From Streptomyces sp. NBC_00193 (GTDB taxonomy: Bacteria > Actinomycetota > Actinomycetes > Streptomycetales > Streptomycetaceae), in assembly GCF_026342735.1 (NCBI RefSeq), contig NZ_JAPEMM010000001.1, positions 1,364,001 through 1,428,000 of the forward strand: a stretch of 64,000 bases of DNA. The letters are read 5' to 3'. Both the position numbers and the translations under genes were made by a program. The notes beneath the pieces were generated by a model that had not been told where the DNA came from, searched no databases, and saw only the letters and a list, made by a program, of their open reading frames with translations. Positions 8,483 to 17,959 of the stretch are shown here, in pieces. Within the stretch, counting starts at the first letter, position 1. Each line of letters opens with the position of its first letter.

Positions 8483-11400
8483 TTGCACGAGCGCCACATA
8501 CGCGACGGACACCAGGACGCCGCCGAATCGCTGATCAAGGCGGGCAGCTTCTTCAGGACCGCCGAGGTCTCCGACGACCTGCGGACCGTCCACCACACCG
8601 GCGGCCGCGCCGCGGAGGCCTTCTACCGGGACCGGTGGAGCCACGACAAGGTCGTGTACTCCACCCACGGCGTGAACTGCACCGGCTCCTGCCGGTGGAA
8701 GGTCTACGTCAAGGACGGGATCATCACCTGGGAGACCCAGTCCACCGACTACCCTTCCGTGGGCCCCGACAGTCCCGAGTACGAGCCCCGCGGCTGCCCG
8801 CGCGGCGCCTCGTTCTCCTGGTACTCCTACTCCCCCACCCGGGTGCGCTACCCGTACGTGCGCGGCGCCCTGCTGGAGATGTACCGCGAGGCCAAGGCGC
8901 GCCTCGGCGACCCCGTGGAGGCCTGGGCCGACATCCAGTCCGACCCGGTCCGCCGGCGCACGTACCAGCAGGCTCGCGGCAAGGGCGGGCTGGTGCGGGC
9001 GACGTGGGAGGAGGCGACGGAGATCGTCGCCGCCGCGCACGTGCACACGATCAAGGAGCACGGCCCGGACCGGGTCGCCGGCTTCTCGCCGATCCCGGCG
9101 ATGTCGATGGCCTCGCACGCGGCCGGTGCCCGGTTCCACTCGCTCATCGGCGCGCCGATGCTGTCCTTCTACGACTGGTACGCCGACCTCCCGGTCGCCT
9201 CCCCGCAGGTGTTCGGGGACCAGACGGACGTCCCGGAGTCGGGCGACTGGTGGGACGCGGCGTACCTGATGATGTGGGGCTCGAACGTCCCCGTCACGCG
9301 CACCCCGGACGCCCACTGGATGGCCGAGGCCCGCTATCGCGGCCAGAAGGTCGTCACCGTTTCCCCGGATTACGCCGACAACACCAAATTCGCCGACGAA
9401 TGGATGCACCCGCACCCCGGTACGGACGGTGCGCTGGCCCTCGCGATGGGTCACGTCATCCTCAAGGAATTCTTCGTCGACAAGCAGACCCCCTTCTTCA
9501 CGGACTACGTCCGGAAGTACACGGACCTGCCCTTCCTGGTGTCCCTCACCGAAACCGAACAGGGTCTGGTTCCGGGGAAATTCGTCACCGCCGCCGATCT
9601 CGGCCGGGAGACCGAGAACGCGCAGTGGAAGACCGTGCTGATCGACGACGCCACGGGCGAGACCGTCGTCCCGAACGGCACGCTCGGCCATCGCTGGGGC
9701 AAGAACGAGAAGCCCGAGTGGAACCTCGAACTCGGCGACACCGTCCCGCGCCTGACCCTCCACGGCACCGCCGACGAGAGCGTGGAGATCACCCTCCCCC
9801 GCTTCGAGGACGACGAGCAGGGCGTCGACCAGGACGGCAAGCCGCGCGGCACGATCCGCCGCGGTGTGCCCGTACGGCGCCTCGCGACCGCCGACGGGGA
9901 CCGGCTGGTCACGACCGTCTTCGACCTGATGCTCGCCCAGTACGGGGTCGGCCGCGAGGGCCTGCCCGGCGTGTGGCCCACCGGCTACGAGGACGCGAGC
10001 GCCCCGGGCACCCCCGGCTGGCAGGAGTCGCTGACCTCGGTCCCGGCGGCCCAGGCGGCCCGCGTGGCACGGGAGTTCGCGCAGACCGCCGAGCAGTCGA
10101 ACGGCCGCTGCATGATCCTGATGGGCGCCGGCACCAACCACTGGTTCCACTCCGAGACCATCTACCGCTCCTTCCTGGCCCTGCTCACCCTCACCGGCTG
10201 CCAGGGCCGCAACGGCGGCGGCTGGGGCCACTACGTCGGCCAGGAGAAGTGCCGTCCCGTCACCGGCTGGGCGACGCTGGCCGCCGCCTCCGACTGGTCG
10301 CGCCCGCCGCGCCAGATGATCGGCGCGGCCTGGTTCTACCTGCACACCGACCAGTGGCGCTACGACACCCTGCCGGCGGAGGCGCTCGCCTCCCCGCTGG
10401 CCAAGGGGGCCTTCGAGGGCATGACGGGCTCGGACTGCCTGGCGGCGAGCACCCGGATGGGCTGGATGCCCTCGTACCCGACCTTCGACCGCAACCCGCT
10501 GGAGCTGGGCGAGGCCGAGGACCCGGTCGCGTCCGCCGTCGAGCAGCTCAAGAGCGGCGAGCTCGGCTTCGCCGGCGAGGACCCGGACGCCCCGCACAAC
10601 TGGCCGCGCGTGCTCAACGTGTGGCGGGCCAACCTGCTGGGCTCCAGCTCCAAGGGCAACGAGTACTTCCTCAAGCACCTCCTGGGCACCCACTCCAACC
10701 TGCCCGAGGACGGGCCGCGCTGCACGCCCAAGGACGTGACGTACCGGGAGGAGGACGTGGAGGGCAAGCTCGACCTGCTCATGTCCATGGACTTCCGGAT
10801 GACCTCCACGACGCTGCTGTCCGACGTGGTGTTCCCGGCGGCCACCTGGTACGAGAAGCACGACCTGTCCTCCACGGACATGCACCCCTTCCTGCACGCC
10901 TTCACCCCGGCCGTGGACCCGCCCTGGCAGGCCCGCTCCGACTACGACGCCTTCAGGGGGCTGGCCGAGCGCTTCGGCGAGCTCGCCGCGAGCCACCTGG
11001 GCGTGCGCAAGGACCTGGTCGCCACCGCCCTCCAGCACGACACCCCGGGCGGCGAGATGGCCCAGCCCGGCGGGGTCGCGCTGGACTGGTCGAAGGGCGA
11101 GTGCGAGCCCGTACCGGGCCGGACCATGTACAACCTGCAGGTCGTCGAGCGGGACTACGGGGCGGTCGGCGAGAAGTTCGCCGCGCTCGGTCCGCTCGTC
11201 GACGAGCTGGGCGTGACCACGAAGGCGATCACCTTCGACGTCGCCGAGGAGATCACCTACCTCGGTGCGAAGAACGGCACGGTCCGCGGCGGTGTCGCCG
11301 ACGGCCGCCCGCGCCTGGAGACCGCGCAGCAGGCCTGCGAGGCGATCCTCTCGCTGTCCGGCACCAGCAACGGCCGTCTGGCCACGCAGGGGTTCGAGAC

Positions 11401-12190
11401 GCTGGAGAAGAAGGTCGGCACGCACATGGCCCACCTGGCCGCCGAGGCCGAGGGCAAGCGGATCACCTTCGCCGACACCCAGGCCCGCCCGGTCCCGGTG
11501 ATCACCTCGCCCGAGTGGTCGGGCTCCGAGTCCGGCGGGCGCCGGTACACGGCCTTCACGATCAACACCGAGCACCTCAAGCCCTGGCACACCCTCACCG
11601 GCCGCCAGCACTTCTTCATCGACCACGACTGGCTGCACGAGGTCGGGGAGTCCCTCCCCGTCTACAAGCCGCCGCTCAACATGCACACCCTGTACGGGGA
11701 GCCCGAGCTCGGCACGGTCGACGAGAAGGCCAAGTCGGTGGCCGTCCGGTACCTGACCCCGCACAACAAGTGGGCGATCCACAGCCAGTACCAGGACAAC
11801 CTCTACATGATGACCCTGGGCCGCGGCGGCCAGACGGTGTGGATGTCCCCGCAGGACGCCGAGGCGATCGGGGTCGCGGACAACGACTGGATCGAGGCGG
11901 TCAACCGCAACGGCGTGATCACCGCCCGCGCGATCGTCTCCCACAAGATGCCGCCCGGCACGGTCTACATGAACCACGCGCAGGAGCGCACGGTCGGCGT
12001 CCCCAAGACGGAGAAGACCGGCCGCCGCGGCGGCATCCACAACTCGCTGACCCGGGTGATGCTCAAGCCCACCCACCTCATCGGCGGTTACGCCCAGCTG
12101 ACCTGGGCCTTCAACTACCTCGGCCCGACCGGCAACCAGCGCGACGAGGTGACGGTCATCCGCCGCCGCGACCAGAAGGTGGAGTTCTAA
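8483..12190 (+). CDS. narG: Respiratory nitrate reductase alpha subunit NarG
   Basis: This is the 1235-residue catalytic subunit of membrane-bound nitrate reductase, which reduces nitrate to nitrite at a Mo-bis-MGD centre facing the cytoplasm. The FS0 [4Fe-4S] ligands are visible as His62, Cys66, Cys70 and Cys105 (HGVNCTGSC ... PRGCPRG). The molybdenum-ligating Asp is Asp235 in DWYADLPVASPQ. There is no Tat signal, as expected for a cytoplasmic NarG. I chose TTG at 8483 because GGAGG lies six bases upstream; the in-frame ATG at 8435 has no RBS. It is the first gene of an operon running to the radical SAM gene. Confidence 0.97.
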   Translation: MHERHIRDGHQDAAESLIKAGSFFRTAEVSDDLRTVHHTGGRAAEAFYRDRWSHDKVVYSTHGVNCTGSCRWKVYVKDGIITWETQSTDYPSVGPDSPEYEPRGCPRGASFSWYSYSPTRVRYPYVRGALLEMYREAKARLGDPVEAWADIQSDPVRRRTYQQARGKGGLVRATWEEATEIVAAAHVHTIKEHGPDRVAGFSPIPAMSMASHAAGARFHSLIGAPMLSFYDWYADLPVASPQVFGDQTDVPESGDWWDAAYLMMWGSNVPVTRTPDAHWMAEARYRGQKVVTVSPDYADNTKFADEWMHPHPGTDGALALAMGHVILKEFFVDKQTPFFTDYVRKYTDLPFLVSLTETEQGLVPGKFVTAADLGRETENAQWKTVLIDDATGETVVPNGTLGHRWGKNEKPEWNLELGDTVPRLTLHGTADESVEITLPRFEDDEQGVDQDGKPRGTIRRGVPVRRLATADGDRLVTTVFDLMLAQYGVGREGLPGVWPTGYEDASAPGTPGWQESLTSVPAAQAARVAREFAQTAEQSNGRCMILMGAGTNHWFHSETIYRSFLALLTLTGCQGRNGGGWGHYVGQEKCRPVTGWATLAAASDWSRPPRQMIGAAWFYLHTDQWRYDTLPAEALASPLAKGAFEGMTGSDCLAASTRMGWMPSYPTFDRNPLELGEAEDPVASAVEQLKSGELGFAGEDPDAPHNWPRVLNVWRANLLGSSSKGNEYFLKHLLGTHSNLPEDGPRCTPKDVTYREEDVEGKLDLLMSMDFRMTSTTLLSDVVFPAATWYEKHDLSSTDMHPFLHAFTPAVDPPWQARSDYDAFRGLAERFGELAASHLGVRKDLVATALQHDTPGGEMAQPGGVALDWSKGECEPVPGRTMYNLQVVERDYGAVGEKFAALGPLVDELGVTTKAITFDVAEEITYLGAKNGTVRGGVADGRPRLETAQQACEAILSLSGTSNGRLATQGFETLEKKVGTHMAHLAAEAEGKRITFADTQARPVPVITSPEWSGSESGGRRYTAFTINTEHLKPWHTLTGRQHFFIDHDWLHEVGESLPVYKPPLNMHTLYGEPELGTVDEKAKSVAVRYLTPHNKWAIHSQYQDNLYMMTLGRGGQTVWMSPQDAEAIGVADNDWIEAVNRNGVITARAIVSHKMPPGTVYMNHAQERTVGVPKTEKTGRRGGIHNSLTRVMLKPTHLIGGYAQLTWAFNYLGPTGNQRDEVTVIRRRDQKVEF

Positions 12191-12192
12191 TC

Positions 12193-13722
12193 GTGCGCGT
12201 TATGGCCCAAGTAGCCATGGTCATGAACCTCGACAAGTGCATCGGCTGCCACACCTGCTCGGTCACCTGCAAGCAGGCGTGGACCAACCGGCAGGGCACC
12301 GAGTACGTCTGGTTCAACAACGTCGAGACCCTCCCCGGCCAGGGTTACCCGCGCCGCTGGGAGGACCAGGAGAAGTGGAAGGGCGGCTGGGAGCGCACCC
12401 GCTCCGGCAAGCTCCGCCTCAAGGCGGGCGGCCGCCTCGCCAAGCTGGGCAAGATCTTCGCGAATCCGGACCTGCCGGAGATCGACGACTACTACCAGCC
12501 CTGGACCTACGAGTACAAGAACCTCACCGAGGCCCCGGCGGGCGACGACATGCCCACCGCCCGGCCCGTCTCCCAGCTCACCGGCGAGCCCATCGACAAG
12601 ATCGAGTGGGGCCCCAACTGGGACGACAACCTCGGCGGCGCGCCCGCGCACGCCCCGCAGGACCCGATCATCGAGAAGATCCGCGACGAGGTCGGCGAGA
12701 AGATCCGCTTCGAGTTCGAGCAGAGCTTCATGTTCTACCTGCCGCGCATCTGCGAGCACTGCCTCAACCCCGCGTGCGTCTCCTCCTGCCCCTCCGGCGC
12801 GATGTACAAGCGCGAGGAGGACGGCATCGTCCTGGTCGACCAGGACCAGTGCCGCGGCTGGCGGATGTGCGTGACCGGATGCCCGTACAAGAAGGTGTAC
12901 TTCAACCACCAGACCGGCAAGGCCGAGAAGTGCACCTTCTGCTTCCCGCGCATCGAGGTCGGCATGCCGACGGTGTGCTCGGAGACCTGCGTGGGCCGGA
13001 TGCGCTACCTCGGCGTGATGCTCTACGACGCCGACAAGGTGACCGAGGCCGCCGCGGTCGAGGACGAGCACGATCTGTACCCCTCCCAGCTGGAGTGCTT
13101 CCTGGACCCCGCGGACCCCGTCGTGATCGCCGCCGCCCGCGCGGCCGGCATCACCGACGAATGGCTCGACGCGGCCCGCAACTCCCCGGTCTACGACCTG
13201 ATCGCCACCTACCAGGTCGCCCTCCCGCTCCACCCGGAGTACCGGACGATGCCGATGGTCTGGTACGTCCCGCCGCTCTCCCCCGTCGTCGAGGCGGTCG
13301 CCGCCACCGGCAGCGACGGCGAGGACGCGGGCAACCTGTTCGGCGCCATCGACGCGATGCGCATCCCCGTCGAGTACCTCGCGGAGGTCCTCACCGCCGG
13401 CGACACCGTGCCCGTGGAGGCCGTGCTGCGCCGGATGGCCGCGATGCGCGCCTACATGCGCCGCGTCAACCTGGGCGAGGAGCGGGACGAGTCGATCGCG
13501 CGGGCCGTCGGGCTGTCCGGGCAGGAGATGGAGGACATGTTCCGCCTCCTCGCCATCGCCAAGATCGAGGACCGCTTCGTGATCCCCAGCGCCGCGCGGG
13601 CCGAGGCCGAAGCGCTGGCCGACTCCCACCCGCTGGACGGCGCCGACCAGGGCTGCCCGGTCGGTGCGCTGCCCGAACCCCGGGTGATGCTCAACCTCGG
13701 TACCACCAGGAGGAGTTCGTGA
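12193..13722 (+). CDS. narH: Respiratory nitrate reductase beta subunit NarH
   Basis: This 509-residue electron-transfer subunit carries four Fe-S clusters between NarI and NarG. Cysteine groups are visible at C16/C19/C22/C26, C187/C190/C195/C199 and C220/W223/C226/C230, with a further set after FNHQTGKAEKCTFC. Trp223 in CRGWRMC is the usual replacement that makes one cluster [3Fe-4S]. GTG at 12193 follows the narG stop by two bases, with GGAG eight bases upstream inside narG; the ATG at 12202 is a less well spaced alternative. Confidence 0.97.
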   Translation: MRVMAQVAMVMNLDKCIGCHTCSVTCKQAWTNRQGTEYVWFNNVETLPGQGYPRRWEDQEKWKGGWERTRSGKLRLKAGGRLAKLGKIFANPDLPEIDDYYQPWTYEYKNLTEAPAGDDMPTARPVSQLTGEPIDKIEWGPNWDDNLGGAPAHAPQDPIIEKIRDEVGEKIRFEFEQSFMFYLPRICEHCLNPACVSSCPSGAMYKREEDGIVLVDQDQCRGWRMCVTGCPYKKVYFNHQTGKAEKCTFCFPRIEVGMPTVCSETCVGRMRYLGVMLYDADKVTEAAAVEDEHDLYPSQLECFLDPADPVVIAAARAAGITDEWLDAARNSPVYDLIATYQVALPLHPEYRTMPMVWYVPPLSPVVEAVAATGSDGEDAGNLFGAIDAMRIPVEYLAEVLTAGDTVPVEAVLRRMAAMRAYMRRVNLGEERDESIARAVGLSGQEMEDMFRLLAIAKIEDRFVIPSAARAEAEALADSHPLDGADQGCPVGALPEPRVMLNLGTTRRSS

Positions 13723-14417
13723 GACAGGACCGGATGACCGGCGATGCACTGGTGCGGCTGGTCGCCGGCTGCGTACTGCAGTACCCCGGCGACTACTTCC
13801 ACGACGAACTCCCGCGGCTCCGTGCGGCCCTCTCCGGGGCGCCCGCCGAACAGGCCCGACTCCTCGGGGCGTTCCTCGACGAGGCCGAGCGGCAGACACC
13901 GATCGAGCTGTGCTCCCAGTACACCTCGACCTTCGACACCCGCAACCGGCGCTGCCTCTACCTCACCTGGTGGGTCGACGGGGACACCCGCCGGCGCGGG
14001 CTGTCCCTGGTCCGGCTGAAGCGGATCTACCGGGACTTCGGGCTGGAGTTCGCGGGCGAGGAGCTGCCCGACTTCCTGCCGGTGGCCCTGGAGTTCGCCG
14101 CCCGCGAGGAGGAGGCCGGCACCGAGCTGCTCCAGGAGCACCGGGCCGGGCTGGAGCTGCTGCGCCTGGCGCTCACCGAGTCCGGGTCCCCGTACGCCCG
14201 GGTGCTGGAGGCCGTCTGCGCGACGCTGCCCGGCCCCTCCCCCGAAACCAAGGCGGAGGCGAAGGCCCTCGCATCGAGCGGGCCGCCGCAGGAGCTGGTG
14301 GGTGCGGGCTCGGCGCTCGAACCGTTCGGGCCGGGCCTGGACATGCCCGCCGACCTCCCCTTCGGGACTCCGACCGACCTTCCCTGGCCCACGACACCCG
14401 AACGGATGCCCGCCTGA
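13719..14417 (+). CDS. narJ: Nitrate reductase assembly chaperone NarJ
   Basis: This is a 232-residue TorD/NarJ-family chaperone, needed for Mo-cofactor insertion into NarG and membrane docking. It shows the actinobacterial NarJ segments CVLQYPGDYF, ELCSQYTSTFDTRNRRCLYLTWW (split across two helices) and DFLPVALEF. The GTG start overlaps the narH stop (GTGA), with AGGAGGAG just upstream, so translation is coupled. The last ~60 residues are Pro/Gly-rich. Confidence 0.95.
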   Translation: MRQDRMTGDALVRLVAGCVLQYPGDYFHDELPRLRAALSGAPAEQARLLGAFLDEAERQTPIELCSQYTSTFDTRNRRCLYLTWWVDGDTRRRGLSLVRLKRIYRDFGLEFAGEELPDFLPVALEFAAREEEAGTELLQEHRAGLELLRLALTESGSPYARVLEAVCATLPGPSPETKAEAKALASSGPPQELVGAGSALEPFGPGLDMPADLPFGTPTDLPWPTTPERMPA

Positions 14418-15142
14418 TGGACCTCCTCCTGTGGGGCGTTTTCCCGTACGTCTCGATCGCCCTGCTGATCGCGGGCACGGTGTGGCGGGGGCGGTTCGAC
14501 AAGTTCGGCTGGACCACGCACTCCTCGCAGCTGCACGAGTCGCGGCTGCTGCGCATCGGCTCGCCGCTCTTCCACTTCGGCATGCTCTTCGTGGTCCTCG
14601 GACACGTCGTGGGCCTGCTCGTCCCGAAGAGCTGGACCGACGCCGTGGGCGTCAGCGACCACGCCTACCACCTGATCGCACTGGGCACCGGCACGCTCGC
14701 GGGCGTCGCGGCCGCCGTGGGCATCGGCATCCTCGTCCACCGGCGCTTCAAGGTCCCGGCCGTGCGCCGTGCGACGCTGCGCAGCGACCACCTGATGTAC
14801 TCGTTCCTGCTCGGCGCGATGGTTCTCGGGCTGACGGCCACGATGCTCAACTCGGCCGGGATGATGGACGGGTACAACTACCGGGACGGCATCTCCCTCT
14901 GGTTCCGCAGCCTGTTCACCCTCACCCCCGACTACCACCTGATGGCGGCGGCCCCGCTCGCCTTCAAGATCCACATCATCTTCGGCTTCGTCCTGTTCGC
15001 GCTGATCCCGTACTCGCGCCTGGTGCACATGTTCTCCGTACCGCTGAAGTACCTGTTCCGGCCGTACGTGGTGTACCGCAAGCGGGACCCGAAGCAGCTC
15101 GCCAACCGCCCGAGCAAGCGCGGCTGGGAGCGGGTCTCGTGA
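14417..15142 (+). CDS. narI: Respiratory nitrate reductase gamma subunit NarI
   Basis: This is a 241-residue, five-helix di-heme cytochrome b that oxidises menaquinol and passes electrons to NarH. The four expected heme ligands align as His53, His63, His186 and His204 (LFHFGMLFVVLGH; KIHIIFG; RLVHMF). The ATG overlaps the narJ stop (TGATG). Confidence 0.96.
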   Translation: MDLLLWGVFPYVSIALLIAGTVWRGRFDKFGWTTHSSQLHESRLLRIGSPLFHFGMLFVVLGHVVGLLVPKSWTDAVGVSDHAYHLIALGTGTLAGVAAAVGIGILVHRRFKVPAVRRATLRSDHLMYSFLLGAMVLGLTATMLNSAGMMDGYNYRDGISLWFRSLFTLTPDYHLMAAAPLAFKIHIIFGFVLFALIPYSRLVHMFSVPLKYLFRPYVVYRKRDPKQLANRPSKRGWERVS

Positions 15143-16359
15143 ATCCCCGCCCCGGTCCCGGGAACCCCCGCCCCGCCCACTCGGTCGTCCGCAGCCCCCG
15201 CCACGCGGTGTCCGACCGGCCCTTCATCGTCATCTGGGAGGCCACCCGGGCCTGCCCGCTGGCCTGTCTGCACTGCCGGGCCGAGGCGCAGACCCTGCGC
15301 CACCCCGAGGAGCTCGACGGGGCGGACGCCCGCCGGGTGATGGAACAGATCGCCGCCTTCGGCAAGCCGAGCCCGCTCTTCGTGATCACCGGCGGGGACC
15401 CCTTCCAGCGCGCCGACCTCACCGACCTGGTCGCGTACGGGACCTCGCTCGGCCTGCGCGTCGCGGTGTCCCCGTCGGGGACGCCGACGCTGACCCGGGA
15501 GAACCTCGTGGCGGTGCGGGAAGCGGGGGCCATCGCGCTCTCGCTCTCCCTGGACGGTTCCACGGCCGAGCGGCACGATGCCTTCCGCGGGGTGCCCGGG
15601 GTCTACGACTGGACGCTGGAGGGCTGGCGGGCCGCCCGGGAGCTCGGGCTCAAGGTCCAGATCAACACCACGGTCACCCGCGACAGCCTGGAGGACCTGG
15701 CCGACATCGCGGCGCTGGTCAAGCGTGAGGGCGCGATGCTGTGGTCGGGCTTCGTGCTGGTCCCGACCGGACGCGGGGAACAGCTGGACTCCCTGACCGC
15801 CGCCGAGATCGAGGACGTCCTGCACTTCCTGTACGACTGCGGGGCGGTGATGGCCACCAAGACCACGGAGGGCCACCACTTCCGGCGGGTCGTGATGCAG
15901 CGCACCGTCCTGGACGCGCGCGGCGAGAAGCCCGTCCTCGGCCCGCTGTACGAGCGCCTCTCGGCCCGCGCCCGCGAGCTGGGCGTCTTCGGCGGGGAGC
16001 AGCGGGCCGTGCGCCGGCCGCCCATGGACGTCTCCTCGGGCCGCGGCTTCGTCTTCATCTCGCACACGGGCGAGGTGCACCCCAGCGGCTTCCTGCCGCT
16101 CTCCGCGGGCAACGTGAAGAACCACCCGCTGACCGAGATCTACCGGGGCTCGGCGCTCTTCACCAAGCTCCGCGACCCCTCGCTGCTGCGCGGGAAGTGC
16201 GGGGCGTGCGAGTTCAAGACGGTGTGCGGGGGCTCGCGCTCGCGGGCGTACGGCTTCACGCGCGACGTGCTGGAAGCGGACCCGTACTGCGCGTACGAGC
16301 CCGGCAGCTTCCCCTACCAGGAGGAACTCAAGGTTCTGGCCGAAAGCATGAGGCGCTGA
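15139..16359 (+). CDS. Radical SAM/SPASM protein of the heme-biosynthesis type
   Basis: This 406-residue protein has the radical SAM cluster motif at C39-x3-C43-x2-C46 (TRACPLACLHC) and a GGDP motif near 88. The SPASM-like C-terminus has cysteines C354, C357, C363 and C384, in the arrangement CGACEFKTVCGGSRSRA, typical of the AhbC/AhbD/NirJ heme enzymes. It most resembles the actinobacterial group I remember as TIGR04053. Its GTG overlaps the narI stop (GTGA), so it is co-translated with narGHJI. A role in heme or heme-like cofactor supply for NarI, or in an unknown peptide modification, is inferred. No precursor peptide is visible nearby. Confidence 0.85.
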   Translation: MNPRPGPGNPRPAHSVVRSPRHAVSDRPFIVIWEATRACPLACLHCRAEAQTLRHPEELDGADARRVMEQIAAFGKPSPLFVITGGDPFQRADLTDLVAYGTSLGLRVAVSPSGTPTLTRENLVAVREAGAIALSLSLDGSTAERHDAFRGVPGVYDWTLEGWRAARELGLKVQINTTVTRDSLEDLADIAALVKREGAMLWSGFVLVPTGRGEQLDSLTAAEIEDVLHFLYDCGAVMATKTTEGHHFRRVVMQRTVLDARGEKPVLGPLYERLSARARELGVFGGEQRAVRRPPMDVSSGRGFVFISHTGEVHPSGFLPLSAGNVKNHPLTEIYRGSALFTKLRDPSLLRGKCGACEFKTVCGGSRSRAYGFTRDVLEADPYCAYEPGSFPYQEELKVLAESMRR

Positions 16360-16426
16360 CCCACCCCGTTCCCATACGTTTCATACGGGAACATATCGAC
16401 CACGGCTCCGGCCACGGGAGAACACA

Positions 16427-17806
16427 ATGCGTTCAGTGATCGTCATCGGTGGCGGTATCAGCGGTCTGGCCGCCGCGTGGCAGTTGCGCGGCCAGGCCGA
16501 CGTGACCATCCTGGAGAGCCACGCCAAGGTCGGCGGGAAGCTCCGGACCGGCACCATCGCCGGCATCACCGTCGACGAGGGCGCCGAATCCCTCATGGCC
16601 CTGCGCCCGGAGGCCGTGGAACTGGCCGCCGCCGTCGGACTCGGCGAGGCCCTCTGCGATCCCGCGAAGGCCCCCACCACCATCTGGACCAACGGCGCCC
16701 TGCGCCCGCTGCCCGCCGGACACGTGATGGGCGTCCCCACCGACCCCTCCGCGCTGATCGGCACCGGGCTGCTCTCCCCCGAGGGCGTCGCACGCGTCGC
16801 CGCCGAGGAGACCCTCCCGGCCACCCCGCTCACCGAGGACTGCTCGGTCACCGAGTACCTGGGCGGCCGCTTCGGTCAGGAGGCCGTGGACCGGCTCATC
16901 GAACCCATGCTGGGCGGGGTCTACGCCGGCCTCGCCGAGCGGCTCTCGCTGCGCGCGGCCATGCCCCGGATCGCCGCCCTCGCGGAACAGGGCACCCCGC
17001 TCCTCCCGGCCCTGCGCCGGATGCGCGCGGCGGGCGCCCCCCGCTCGGGGGCCGTGGCCGTCCAGGGCGTCGTCGGCGGCACCGGGCGCTTCCCGGCCGC
17101 CGTCGCCGAAGCCTGCGGAGCCCGCATCCTCACCGGGACGACGGCCCGCTCGCTCCAGCGGGTCGGCGACGGACGCTGGCGCGTCCAGGCCATGACCGGC
17201 GACGGCGCGCTGACGATGGAGGCCGACGCGGTGATCCTCGCCCTGCCCGCCTTCGCGGCGGCGGAGCTGCTGCGCCCGCACTCCCCGCTCGCCGAGGCCG
17301 AGCTCTCCTCGATCCCGCACGCCTCGACGGCCGTCATCACCATGGCCTTCTCCCGCGCCCAGGCCCACTTCCTCCCCCAGGGCAACGGCTTCCTGGTCCC
17401 GCCGGTCGACGGCCACACCCTGAAGGCCGCCTCCTTCCTCTCCAACAAGTGGTCCTGGCTGCACGACTCGGCCCCCGAGACCTTCGTGCTGCGCGCCTCC
17501 ATCGGCCGCATCGGCGAGGACGCGCTGCTCGGCCGCCCCGACCGCCACCTGGTCCGCTCGGCCATCGCCGAACTCCACCACGCGGTCGGCCCCATGGGAG
17601 AACCCCTGGCCACCCGCGTCACCCGCTGGGACCGGGGCCTGCCCCAGTACGGCGTCGGACACCGCGAGCGCGTCGCCCGCATCCGCGAGGCCGCCGGCAA
17701 GCTCCCGGGCATCGCCCTGTGCGGAGCGGCGTACGAGGGCGTGGGCGTGGCCGCCTGCGTCGCGACGGGGCGCGCGGCGGCGAAGCAGGTCCTGGCGCAG
17801 CCGTAG
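16427..17806 (+). CDS. cgoX: Coproporphyrinogen/protoporphyrinogen oxidase (HemG/CgoX type)
   Basis: This 459-residue flavoprotein begins with the FAD-binding motif VIVIGGGISGLAAAWQL and ends with the amine-oxidase-like C-terminal FAD site GIALCGAAYEGVGVAACV. This is the actinobacterial enzyme often annotated hemG or hemY, which oxidises coproporphyrinogen III to coproporphyrin III in the coproporphyrin-dependent heme pathway. GGGAGA precedes the ATG at 16427. It follows the radical SAM gene by 67 bases; the gap holds an inverted repeat (GTTCCC-N13-GGGAAC, about 16369-16393) that could be a regulatory site. Confidence 0.9.
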   Translation: MRSVIVIGGGISGLAAAWQLRGQADVTILESHAKVGGKLRTGTIAGITVDEGAESLMALRPEAVELAAAVGLGEALCDPAKAPTTIWTNGALRPLPAGHVMGVPTDPSALIGTGLLSPEGVARVAAEETLPATPLTEDCSVTEYLGGRFGQEAVDRLIEPMLGGVYAGLAERLSLRAAMPRIAALAEQGTPLLPALRRMRAAGAPRSGAVAVQGVVGGTGRFPAAVAEACGARILTGTTARSLQRVGDGRWRVQAMTGDGALTMEADAVILALPAFAAAELLRPHSPLAEAELSSIPHASTAVITMAFSRAQAHFLPQGNGFLVPPVDGHTLKAASFLSNKWSWLHDSAPETFVLRASIGRIGEDALLGRPDRHLVRSAIAELHHAVGPMGEPLATRVTRWDRGLPQYGVGHRERVARIREAAGKLPGIALCGAAYEGVGVAACVATGRAAAKQVLAQP

Positions 17807-17959
17807 CGAGCCCCGGCTCTTCGTATCGGGTGGGTATCAGAGAGCGCTTGATTCCCCATCTGATCGGTGCGCGGGACCGCGATGAAGGGAATCACGGCTT
17901 CCGCGGCCCTATCGTTCCTTTCAGGTACCCGCCCCGCCTGCCGAAACGGAGTCATCCCC

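Noticed and set aside
8396..12076. Very long minus-strand open frame opposite narG
   Set aside because: It is a shadow created by high-GC codon bias; narG on the plus strand has every family motif and a good RBS.
16369..16393. Sigma-R/ECF promoter before cgoX (GGGAAC present)
   Set aside because: No GTT lies 18-19 bases downstream on either reading; the sequence is better described as an inverted repeat.
15139..17806. RiPP cluster around the radical SAM/SPASM protein
   Set aside because: No precursor peptide or protease is nearby; the cysteine pattern and the neighbouring cgoX point to heme chemistry instead.
17886..17920. Sigma-R promoter before the response regulator (GGGAAT)
   Set aside because: The nearest GTT is 21 bases away, outside the allowed spacing.
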